Below are positions 1-5,011 of a stretch of DNA of 6,466 bases, piece by piece. Source of the DNA: Minisyncoccota bacterium. Its GTDB lineage: Bacteria; Patescibacteriota; Minisyncoccia; Phycocordibacterales; UBA5272. Under the pieces are notes generated by a model. That model was given only the letters and a program-made list of their open reading frames with translations, ran no database searches and was not told where the DNA came from. How positions within the stretch are numbered: position 1 is the stretch's first letter; every line of letters begins with the position of its first letter. Where the stretch lies: contig JALHNF010000037.1 in NCBI GenBank assembly GCA_022843645.1, forward strand, positions 1 to 6,466. The letters run 5' to 3'. Both the position numbers and the translations under genes were made by a program.

Positions 1-104
1 CGCACGTCATCTGAACAATAGTTCTCAGATGCAATCAAAGTCACCGTTTTCTTTTGACGCACTTTTTCAGCATCAAGAATCTTTTTGAGCTCCTTGTCTT
101 TCAT
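1..104 (-). CDS. glyA: Serine hydroxymethyltransferase, N-terminal fragment (cut by window edge)
   Basis: Reading the minus strand from the ATG at 104 gives 34 codons plus two bases before the window ends. The peptide contains EKVRQ followed by TLIASENYCSDDV, which matches the N-terminal signature of serine hydroxymethyltransferase (E. coli GlyA has EKVRQ...ELIASENYTS). This PLP enzyme converts serine and tetrahydrofolate to glycine and 5,10-methylene-tetrahydrofolate in the cytosol, which supplies the one-carbon unit for thymidylate synthase. The N-terminus is about ten residues shorter before the motif than in E. coli. The only nearby upstream ATG (120) is followed by TAG after one codon, so 104 is the start. 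No Shine-Dalgarno site precedes it, and a TATAGT box ends six bases upstream, suggesting a leaderless transcript. The catalytic lysine region lies outside the window. It diverges from the thymidylate synthase gene. Confidence 0.9.
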   Translation of the reverse strand, partial: MKDKELKKILDAEKVRQKKTVTLIASENYCSDDV

Positions 105-110
105 GAGAAA

Positions 111-119
111 ACTATACCA
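111..119 (-). promoter_or_regulatory. Extended -10 promoter element of glyA
   Basis: The minus strand reads TGG-TATAGT, an extended -10 element (TGn followed by a 5/6 match to TATAAT). It ends six bases before the glyA ATG, so the expected start point falls on or next to the A of the start codon. No convincing -35 box sits 17 bases upstream, which extended -10 promoters can do without. Promoter activity is inferred. Confidence 0.45.
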
Positions 120-159
120 TGGAGAAACATGGAAATCACAGTCTGCATAACATGATCTT

Positions 160-189
160 TTGTAAAGCATTATTAATAAACATTATAAG
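160..189 (+). promoter_or_regulatory. Candidate promoter for thyA-HIT unit
   Basis: TTGTAA (160-165, 4/6 match to -35) and TATAAG (184-189, 5/6 match to -10) are separated by 18 bases and point toward the thymidylate synthase gene. It overlaps the minus-strand candidate, as is usual in a short divergent intergenic region. A second possible -10 lies at 212-217. Confidence 0.35.
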
Positions 190-202
190 TACACACTGTC
201 AA
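173..202 (-). promoter_or_regulatory. Alternative upstream promoter candidate for glyA
   Basis: A perfect TTGACA on the minus strand (202-197) is followed after 18 bases by TATTAA (178-173, 4/6 match). It would give a leader of roughly 60 nt for glyA. A perfect TATAAT (187-182) also lies on this strand, but only 9 bases from TTGACA, too close to pair with it. The region is AT-rich, so chance matches are likely. Confidence 0.25.
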
Positions 203-211
203 CACTTTTCT

Positions 212-217
212 TATACT
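212..217 (+). promoter_or_regulatory. Second candidate -10 box for thyA
   Basis: TATACT (5/6 match to TATAAT) lies 37 bases before the thymidylate synthase ATG. It has no good -35 at 16-18 bases and no TGn extension, so it is the weaker or an alternative start signal. Confidence 0.25.
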
Positions 218-254
218 AGGGATACGCTACACTTGAATTACTAATCTCTTAATT

Positions 255-1160
255 ATGTTATATAAACCAACAAGCGAACGTGTCCCTGACAGTCAATATC
301 AAGATTTACTACGTAAGATTCTTGTTGAGGGAAGAAGTTCCGGGGTCATTCAGGGTGAAGATGCGATTAGAATTGTTGGCTTACAGTTGAAGTATGACAT
401 GTCGAATGGATTCCCTCTTATTACAGAGCGAGACATGTCAGGACCTTTCTTTAAAGCAGCACTAGGAGAACACATCGCTTTCTTGAATGGGGCCCGCACA
501 CAGGTTGAGCTTGAAAAGTTTGGTTGCAAATTCTGGTCACGTTGGGTGACTAAAGAAAAGTGTGAAGTATTTGGTTTACCTGAGGGAGACCTTGGCCCTG
601 GATCATATGGTGCTGCATGGGCATCATTCCCCACGGCTGAAGGTGAAGCTTTTAACCAGATCACACATCTCATGAAGCAGATAAAGGAAAAACCTTTTTT
701 GCGTACACATATCCTAACACCGTGGATTCCTCAATATACGCTTCAACATAGTGAGCTTTCACGCAAAGTAGTCGTGGCTCCATGTCATGGTTGGGTACAT
801 GTAATTACCTACCCAGAACAAAAAGAATTCGCGATTCATCATTTTCAACGTAGTGGAGATATGCCAGTTGGAGTCCCCTTTAACATAATTCAATATGCTG
901 CATTTGGTCTCATGCTTTCACATCTTATTGGATGGAAATTTGTAGAATATGTACATACATTTTCTGATGGACACATCTATGAAAGTCAAATTGAACATGT
1001 CAAGGAATTATTACAACGTGAAGCGCGGAGATTTCCGACCGTTCGACTCGATGAACAAGCGGTGGCAGGAATTACTGATATTCGGGACTTTCGTCCAGAG
1101 CACTTCATAATCGAAGATTATGTTCCACATCCCAAAATGCTTATCCCTACACCAGTTTAA
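255..1160 (+). CDS. thyA: Thymidylate synthase (ThyA family), divergent
   Basis: This 301-residue protein has the ThyA architecture: FPLITERD (53-60), GEHIAFLNG with the catalytic-site Glu at 72, LGPGSYG (113-119), APCH with nucleophile Cys177, FQRSGD (Arg199, Asp202), VPFNIIQYA with Asn210, SDGHIY (His240, Tyr242) and a C-terminal YVPHP segment. ThyA transfers and reduces the methylene group of methylene-tetrahydrofolate onto dUMP, giving dTMP and dihydrofolate. Asn210 aligns with the E. coli Asn177 that selects uracil, so dUMP rather than dCMP is expected. Oddities: the second Arg of the RR phosphate-binding pair is Thr151, about ten extra residues lie around 100-110, and the motif after HxY reads ESQ instead of SNH. 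The start is the first ATG of the frame after the promoter region. No Shine-Dalgarno site is visible. It is probably cotranscribed with the HIT gene. The family call is firm; dUMP methylation itself is inferred. Confidence 0.88.
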   Translation: MLYKPTSERVPDSQYQDLLRKILVEGRSSGVIQGEDAIRIVGLQLKYDMSNGFPLITERDMSGPFFKAALGEHIAFLNGARTQVELEKFGCKFWSRWVTKEKCEVFGLPEGDLGPGSYGAAWASFPTAEGEAFNQITHLMKQIKEKPFLRTHILTPWIPQYTLQHSELSRKVVVAPCHGWVHVITYPEQKEFAIHHFQRSGDMPVGVPFNIIQYAAFGLMLSHLIGWKFVEYVHTFSDGHIYESQIEHVKELLQREARRFPTVRLDEQAVAGITDIRDFRPEHFIIEDYVPHPKMLIPTPV

Positions 1161-1172
1161 TTACATGGATGT

Positions 1173-1622
1173 ATGCCTCAACAATTCGTAAATACGAACA
1201 ACACCCAGCAACGACCGGATGGAAAATATAATTCTGTTATTGCCGATATACAAAAAGACGGCGTGTGTCCATTTTGCTCTGAACAGCTCAAGAAATATCA
1301 CAAAAACCCGATTACAAAAGAGACGAACTATTGGCTGGTAACAACTAACATGTATCCGTATAAGAATACAAAACATCATATTCTTATCATTCATAAAGAA
1401 CACATTCAGTCAGTCACAGAGTTAAGTGAGGCTGCCTGGCTAGAACTCCGAAGAATATATGGAGATGTAATTAATGAATCAAATATTCCCGGCGGGACAA
1501 TGTTTATTCGATTTGGTGATACAAGATTTACTGGCGCAAGCGTTGCACATCTTCATGCACACCTAGTATCATCAGATCCGGACAATGGTGAGTATGAACC
1601 AATACTGACTCGAATAGGTTAA
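1173..1622 (+). CDS. HIT-family nucleotide hydrolase/transferase-like protein
   Basis: This 149-residue protein carries the histidine triad HLHAHLV (His126, His128, His130), which gives the HIT superfamily its name; the middle histidine is the usual nucleophile. CPFC at 32-35 resembles the CxxC zinc site of many bacterial HIT proteins. The block HHILIIHKEHI (68-78) and the preceding strand NYWLVTTNMYPY are also typical. HIT proteins hydrolyse or transfer nucleotidyl groups (AMP-lysine, AMP-amide, Ap4A or similar); the substrate cannot be read from the sequence. The gene starts 12 nt after the thymidylate synthase stop, so the two are probably one transcription unit. ATGs at 1165 and 1169 are in other frames. 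No useful Shine-Dalgarno site is present. Its stop lies one base from the stop of the converging deaminase gene. Confidence 0.85.
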   Translation: MPQQFVNTNNTQQRPDGKYNSVIADIQKDGVCPFCSEQLKKYHKNPITKETNYWLVTTNMYPYKNTKHHILIIHKEHIQSVTELSEAAWLELRRIYGDVINESNIPGGTMFIRFGDTRFTGASVAHLHAHLVSSDPDNGEYEPILTRIG

Positions 1623-1623
1623 A

Positions 1624-2448
1624 TTACTGCACTAAGACAATTTCAACACCATATTGATTAAAAAGCTTTTCGGCATCAATTAACGAGTACCCTTTTGAGT
1701 AAAAGACCCTCTTTATTCCCGCCTCCACAATCGACTTTGCGCACACCGGACAAGGAAATGTCGTTACATACATCATTGCCCCATCAAGCGAAACACCTTT
1801 CTTTGCAGCATCTGCGATAATACCAGCCTCTGCATGTATCGACGTGTACAGGTCCAGTCGTTCTCCTGCATCAAAGTTATTTCTCGGATCACCGTTTTCA
1901 TATAAGGTATGAGCTGATGGGAGATGACGATTGTATCGAGTAAACAAAACTTTATTATCTTTTACAGCAACCGCACCTACTTGTCGCCACCAATCAGGAC
2001 TCTTGTCCGCACTCTCAAAGGCAAGCTTGATCATCTCACGATCGAATTGCTGTACTGAAATGATTCGATTTGGGTCAATAATGTTCTCCTTAAGAGTGAT
2101 CGTCTTGTCCCATCGCAAGAAAACTTTTTCAAAGACTATTTTATTCTTCTGAAAATATGTATCCGCAATGTAGTGCATCAAGTCTTCATCAGGCATCACC
2201 AGTTCAATATCCTTGGAAATCAGTTCAATATCTTTTTTTTCGAGGATAGCAACACAAGAAACAACACCAAGACCAACAATGGCTTTCTTCATGTCTTCTG
2301 GTTCAAGAAACCGGACCTCTCTTTCCATACGTGGAAACTCAAGAGTTAAATCCTTACCAAGGATATATAGTTGGTGTTGATACTTTTTCAACAAAGCAAT
2401 ATATCCAGCATGGAGAACGGGAATATACGCAACGAGAGCTCTCGACAT
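1624..2448 (-). CDS. dCMP deaminase-like protein with extra N-terminal HxGH-like domain
   Basis: The C-terminal half of this 274-residue protein (about 136-274) is a zinc-dependent cytidine/deoxycytidylate deaminase domain: WRQVGAVAV (154-162), catalytic HAE (205-207) and PCPVC (232-236), whose His and two Cys bind zinc while Glu shuttles protons. The likely reaction is dCMP to dUMP plus ammonia, feeding thymidylate synthase. Typical dCMP deaminases have about 150-180 residues. The extra N-terminal 125 residues begin with a hydrophobic strand and VLHAGYIALLKKY (11-23), which resembles the HxGH loop of the nucleotidyltransferase fold with the second His replaced by Tyr16. PDEDL (86-90) and FLRWDK (110-115) are further distinctive blocks that I do not recognise. 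The start is supported by AGGAAG five bases upstream. The gene begins one base after the stop of the nucleotidyltransferase gene, so coupled translation is likely. The deaminase fold is firm, dCMP as substrate is likely, and the N-terminal role is unknown. Confidence 0.85.
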   Translation of the reverse strand: MSRALVAYIPVLHAGYIALLKKYQHQLYILGKDLTLEFPRMEREVRFLEPEDMKKAIVGLGVVSCVAILEKKDIELISKDIELVMPDEDLMHYIADTYFQKNKIVFEKVFLRWDKTITLKENIIDPNRIISVQQFDREMIKLAFESADKSPDWWRQVGAVAVKDNKVLFTRYNRHLPSAHTLYENGDPRNNFDAGERLDLYTSIHAEAGIIADAAKKGVSLDGAMMYVTTFPCPVCAKSIVEAGIKRVFYSKGYSLIDAEKLFNQYGVEIVLVQ

Positions 2449-2449
2449 A

Positions 2450-3046
2450 TCAACTTCCTTTTTTAATTTTATTCAAAAAATCCTGTGTAAGCTTGACGAC
2501 TTCTCGAGCCAGTTCCTCAGCGCCTTCTATCGTGAGATTGCGGATACGGGCTGTTGTTGAGGTAGTTGCTTGTGGAGGCATCGTTACAATTTCTCCACAC
2601 ACATCTTTATAATCTTCTTTCATTCTCTGATCAAAATCAGCAGTACTGGAAGAAGTCACGAGTACATTTGGTCTAATAAGTCTAATTAGGTCGCCAATAT
2701 CGTGATTGGCTTCTCTTATGGTAACAACATCGACGTGTCGTAAGTGCACTAACATCTTTATACGTTCTGACTGCGGAACGATAGGACGATTAGGACCCTT
2801 TCGAGCTCGGGTAAGTTCATCTGAATCAACACCGACAATTAAAATATCACCATACCCTTTTGCTGCCTCTAGATATAATGCGTGACCTTCATGAATAAGG
2901 TCCCAAACACCCTGAGTTAATACAATCTTTTTTCCTTGTCTTTTCAATTCTTCGACAATACCTCTAAGTGTGTCTTGTTGCAGAACAAGGCGCTGGTCAA
3001 AGTTAGTTTCTGGACTGAGGATTGCTTCTATGTGTGTATTTGACAT
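2450..3046 (-). CDS. HldE/RfaE2-like adenylyl/cytidylyltransferase
   Basis: This 198-residue protein has the nucleotidyltransferase fold of the RfaE2/TagD type. GVWDLIHEGHALYLEAA (46-62) holds the catalytic HxGH loop intact (His52, His55). GDILIVGVDSDE (66-77), KGPNRPIVP (83-91), SERIKML (93-99) and RPNVLVTS (125-132) follow in family order, and TSTTARIR (162-169) matches the STT/ISTxxIR nucleotide-binding motif. RfaE2 domains adenylylate heptose-1-phosphate in ADP-heptose synthesis, but relatives use glycerol-3-phosphate, ethanolamine-phosphate or FMN, and no heptose genes are seen here. The substrate is therefore open. The protein has an N-terminal helix-like stretch of about 40 residues before the catalytic domain and no kinase domain. 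The ATG at 3046 lies 27 bases after a good extended -10 promoter and lacks a Shine-Dalgarno site. It is first in a two-gene operon with the deaminase and ends with TGA. Confidence 0.85.
   Translation of the reverse strand: MSNTHIEAILSPETNFDQRLVLQQDTLRGIVEELKRQGKKIVLTQGVWDLIHEGHALYLEAAKGYGDILIVGVDSDELTRARKGPNRPIVPQSERIKMLVHLRHVDVVTIREANHDIGDLIRLIRPNVLVTSSSTADFDQRMKEDYKDVCGEIVTMPPQATTSTTARIRNLTIEGAEELAREVVKLTQDFLNKIKKGS
2454..2460 (-). promoter_or_regulatory. Shine-Dalgarno site of the deaminase gene
   Basis: The minus strand reads AAGGAAG five bases before the ATG at 2448. It lies within the last codons of the upstream nucleotidyltransferase gene, which fixes the start and suggests translational coupling. 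It is one of only two clear Shine-Dalgarno sites in the window. Confidence 0.7.
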
Positions 3047-3073
3047 GAAAAAAGAATGTGTTTTATTTTAAAA

Positions 3074-3102
3074 AGTATACCAGACCCAGACTGAGCCGTA
3101 AA
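3074..3102 (-). promoter_or_regulatory. Promoter of the nucleotidyltransferase-deaminase operon
   Basis: On the minus strand, TTTACG (3102-3097, 4/6 match) and TGG-TATACT (3082-3074; 5/6 -10 with TGn extension) are separated by 17 bases. The predicted start leaves a leader of about 20 nt before the ATG at 3046. The -35 box adjoins the possible folA terminator hairpin. Confidence 0.6.
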
Positions 3103-3129
3103 ATTAACATACTATATTTATTAAGTATG
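3099..3129 (-). terminator. Possible weak terminator after folA
   Basis: Directly after the DHFR stop, the minus strand has CATACT (3129-3124), a 10-base AT loop and AGTATG (3113-3108), followed by TTAATTTT. A six-pair AT-rich stem with an interrupted T run would be inefficient, so readthrough into the next operon is possible. Confidence 0.3.
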
Positions 3130-3130
3130 G

Positions 3131-3616
3131 TTAGATGCCTTTAATGAACTTTTTCACTGTCCACCCTTCGCCTTGCCGAATATTGCCGGCAAACATAAAG
3201 AGTCGCTCATACTCTGGAAATAATGTGTCACCCTCAAACTCATGGTCAAGTATCGTAAGATACAGCTCGTGAGCAACAGGAAGCGCAGTGGTATATAGCT
3301 GCGCACCACCAATCACCCAGATATCTTTATCTGACGTAGCACGGTTCAACGCTTCCTCTAGATCTTGTGCGAGAAATACACCAGGTATATCGAGCTCCTG
3401 AGTTTTTCTTGAAACTACGATATTTTCTCGACCACTAAGCGGTCGATGCTTTAATGGGAGCGATTCCCATGTTGTCCGTCCCATGATGACCGTATGTCCA
3501 AGGGTTGCTTCTTGAAACCACTTTAGTTCCCCAGGAACATCTTTTGGTGTCCAAGGAAGAGACCCTTTGTTGCCAATCACTCGAGATGGTGTCAATGCTG
3601 CGATGATTTTAATCAT
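3131..3616 (-). CDS. folA: Dihydrofolate reductase
   Basis: This 161-residue protein is a standard-length chromosomal DHFR. It reduces dihydrofolate to tetrahydrofolate with NADPH, which is needed because thymidylate synthase releases dihydrofolate. Visible motifs are IAALTPSRVIGNKGSLPW (5-22, Met20-loop region), ELKWF with Glu30 aligning to the acidic residue (Asp27 in E. coli), VIMGRTTWESLP (43-54), GRENIVVSR (62-70), VIGGAQLY (101-108, NADPH binding), LYLT with Thr121, and EGDTLFP (128-134). Relative to E. coli, about three residues are inserted between PW and the acidic residue. The start at 3616 gives the usual MIKIIAAL N-terminus and has TAGGGA upstream; the frame stays open to 3733, but that extension runs into the rplK terminator region and adds no conserved sequence. 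The gene stands alone between the ribosomal operon terminator and the nucleotidyltransferase promoter. Confidence 0.95.
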   Translation of the reverse strand: MIKIIAALTPSRVIGNKGSLPWTPKDVPGELKWFQEATLGHTVIMGRTTWESLPLKHRPLSGRENIVVSRKTQELDIPGVFLAQDLEEALNRATSDKDIWVIGGAQLYTTALPVAHELYLTILDHEFEGDTLFPEYERLFMFAGNIRQGEGWTVKKFIKGI

Positions 3617-3623
3617 ATTGCTA

Positions 3624-3628
3624 TCCCT
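3624..3628 (-). promoter_or_regulatory. Shine-Dalgarno site of folA
   Basis: The minus strand reads AGGGA seven bases before the ATG at 3616. It decides the start in favour of the 161-residue form over longer in-frame alternatives reaching to 3733. Confidence 0.6.
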
Positions 3629-3679
3629 ATTTGATGTTTGATAAGGGGACCATAAAGAACATGGCCTACCTCTATTCAT

Positions 3680-3706
3680 ATCATAAAAAATACACTTGCG
3701 CTTCAA
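3680..3706 (-). promoter_or_regulatory. Weak promoter candidate for folA
   Basis: TTGAAG (3706-3701) and TATGAT (3685-3680, 5/6 match) lie on the minus strand with a short 15-base spacer. Another -10-like TATAGT is at 3712-3707 without a good -35. One of these probably drives folA, because a terminator separates it from rplK, but neither is strong. Confidence 0.25.
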
Positions 3707-3726
3707 ACTATAAACTCGTATTCCCC

Positions 3727-3754
3727 AACACAAAAGCCCGCAGAGTATGCGGAC
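3727..3754 (-). terminator. Intrinsic terminator of the secE-nusG-rplK operon
   Basis: Nineteen bases after the rplK stop the minus strand forms a seven-pair stem, GTCCGCA (3754-3748) with TGCGGGC (3742-3736; one G-U pair), around a five-base loop. TTTTGTGTT follows. It is the strongest terminator for this operon and shows that no rplA follows in the transcript. Confidence 0.75.
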
Positions 3755-3773
3755 TTTTTGTATCTAAGAGAGA

Positions 3774-4199
3774 CTATTTTACTACTTCGATACCCATTGA
3801 TCGACACGATCCGGCGATAATCTTTGCTGCCTGCTCTACTGTGTGAGCGTTTAAATCCTTCATTTTTGCAGTCGCAATAGCTTGGAGCTGTGCTTGAGTG
3901 ATTTTACCAACTTTAGAAACTGCATTCTTTGAAGAGCCTTTTTCGATGCCGAGGGTCTTTTTGATCATTGATGTCGCTGTTGGGGTAACAACTTTGAAAT
4001 CGTATGACCGGTCTTCATAGACATAAATGCGGGCGGTCACCTTACCTTGCATCCCTTGAGTTGCGTCGTTGAATTTTTTTACGAATTCAGCAATATTCAC
4101 ACCCGCCTGGCCAAGCGCAGGACCAAGTGGTGGAGCCGGGGTTGCTTTTGCTGCTTCGATTTGAACTTTTACGTATTTCTGTACTTTTTTAGCTGCCAT
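3774..4199 (-). CDS. rplK: 50S ribosomal protein uL11
   Basis: This 141-residue protein is a full-length uL11, the stalk-base protein that binds the GTPase-associated region of 23S rRNA together with the L10/L12 stalk. The N-terminal domain has YVKVQIEAAKATPAPPLGPALGQAGVNI (residues 9-36), including the proline-rich PPLGPALGQ, then AEFVKKFN and the YEDRSYDF strand (61-68). The C-terminal rRNA-binding domain runs from about 72 with KKTLGIEKGSSK, VGKIT and the closing helix up to SCRSMGIEVVK. The start is the usual MAAKK, 23 nt after the nusG stop, with no clear Shine-Dalgarno site. It is the last gene of the operon: a terminator follows, whereas most bacteria have rplA (uL1) immediately downstream. 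Confidence 0.97.
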   Translation of the reverse strand: MAAKKVQKYVKVQIEAAKATPAPPLGPALGQAGVNIAEFVKKFNDATQGMQGKVTARIYVYEDRSYDFKVVTPTATSMIKKTLGIEKGSSKNAVSKVGKITQAQLQAIATAKMKDLNAHTVEQAAKIIAGSCRSMGIEVVK

Positions 4200-4222
4200 A
4201 TTTTTCGTTTGTATACACTACC

Positions 4223-4768
4223 TTATATTTTGCGAACCTGCAAGAAGTCAAGCTCGACAGGTGTCTCTCGGCCAAACATTGAGACAAGAACTTTGAGCTT
4301 TCCTCGTTCCCTGTCAACGCCTTCGACTTTACCTTCGAAATCTTTAAATGGCCCATCGACAATTTTCACCGTGTCTGTTTCTTCTATCTCAATATCATGC
4401 TCTGTCTTTGTTGACTCCATTTTCTCAAATAAATATGAGAGCTCTTTTTCATTGAGGGGTACTGGGGTAGTGCCTGAGCCCACAAAACCTGTCACTCGAG
4501 GTGTATTTCGAACCACATACCAAGAATTTTCGTCTACAATCATATCCACAAGCACGTATCCGGGGTAAATCTTTTCTTCCACCTCAACACGCTTACCTGC
4601 TTTTACTTTAATCTTTTTTTCCATCGGCACAAGCACCTGGAATATTTTATCTTCCATGTTGAGCGATTCAATGCGTTGCTTCAAATTACGAAGCACGGCA
4701 TTTTCGTACCCAGCATATGTGTGGATCGCGTACCAGTGTCTCTCGCCTGTTGTTTCTTGCTTTGACAT
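4223..4768 (-). CDS. nusG: Transcription termination/antitermination protein NusG
   Basis: This 181-residue protein is a normal-length NusG, which binds RNA polymerase and links it to Rho or to the ribosome. The NGN domain starts at WYAIHTYAGYEN (12-23) and includes VLVPMEKK (45-52), KIYPGYVLVDM (66-76) and NTPRVTGFVG (88-97). The KOW domain lies at about 130-181, with VKIVDGPFKDFEGKV (134-148) and the closing ETPVELDFLQVRKI. The start at 4768 (MSKQETTGERHW) is 10 nt after the secE stop. The frame is open upstream to 4852, but that stretch overlaps secE and is not NusG-like. No Shine-Dalgarno site is evident, so coupling to secE translation is likely. Confidence 0.97.
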   Translation of the reverse strand: MSKQETTGERHWYAIHTYAGYENAVLRNLKQRIESLNMEDKIFQVLVPMEKKIKVKAGKRVEVEEKIYPGYVLVDMIVDENSWYVVRNTPRVTGFVGSGTTPVPLNEKELSYLFEKMESTKTEHDIEIEETDTVKIVDGPFKDFEGKVEGVDRERGKLKVLVSMFGRETPVELDFLQVRKI

Positions 4769-4778
4769 ACTTTGTAAT

Positions 4779-4964
4779 TTAGAAAGAGTTAAGAAGTGAT
4801 GTAACTGCTCTTCCAAAGCCAAGATCAAGACCAGACAAAAATACACCAACAAGTACTGAGATAACGATTACTAAAACTGTGTGGATCAAAGTTTCTTTTT
4901 GTGTTGGCCATTTGATGTGTGCTACTTCGGCCTTTGTTTCTTTTAAGTATTGTGTTAGACGCAT
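4779..4964 (-). CDS. secE: Preprotein translocase subunit SecE
   Basis: This 61-residue protein is the short, single-helix SecE type. It clamps SecY in the SecYEG channel of the cytoplasmic membrane. An amphipathic N-terminal helix (QYLKETKAEVAHIKWP, 5-20) carries the conserved WPTQKET stretch (19-25). One transmembrane segment follows at about 26-46, then a short tail. An in-frame TAA lies just upstream of the ATG at 4964, which fixes the start. A GC-rich hairpin with a T run ends 11 nt before the ATG, so the leader may control expression. The order secE-nusG-rplK is the conserved bacterial one. Confidence 0.95.
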   Translation of the reverse strand: MRLTQYLKETKAEVAHIKWPTQKETLIHTVLVIVISVLVGVFLSGLDLGFGRAVTSLLNSF

Positions 4965-4975
4965 AGACGCTTATT

Positions 4976-4999
4976 AAAAACCGCCCTTCCGGGCTTTTT
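4976..4999 (-). terminator. Terminator-like hairpin in the secE leader
   Basis: The minus strand reads A5, stem GCCC (4994-4991), loop GGAA, stem GGGC (4986-4983), GG, T5. The A and T runs can extend the pairing. It lies between the predicted secE promoter and the secE ATG, 11 bases before the latter. It could stop residual readthrough from upstream, attenuate the operon or mask the translation start. The shape is plain to see; the function is inferred. Confidence 0.5.
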
Positions 5000-5011
5000 C
5001 TATATACCCAC

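Noticed and set aside
350..673. Antisense frame inside thymidylate synthase
   Set aside because: It lies entirely opposite a well-conserved gene and its product has no recognisable motif.
2450..2452. TGA as a recoded sense codon (Gly), as in SR1/Gracilibacteria
   Set aside because: The TGA ends the nucleotidyltransferase at its normal length, the downstream start overlaps it closely, and no other gene contains an in-frame TGA.
2331..2612. 93-residue plus-strand frame across the nucleotidyltransferase-deaminase junction
   Set aside because: It is antisense to two confident genes and shows no domain signal.
3617..3733. Upstream extension of the DHFR reading frame to an ATG at 3733
   Set aside because: The added 39 residues are not DHFR-like and would start within the rplK terminator region. 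The ATG at 3616 gives the normal MIKIIAAL start with AGGGA upstream.
4769..4852. Upstream extension of nusG to 4852
   Set aside because: It overlaps secE in another frame and has no NusG similarity. The start at 4768 gives a normal-length protein 10 nt after the secE stop.
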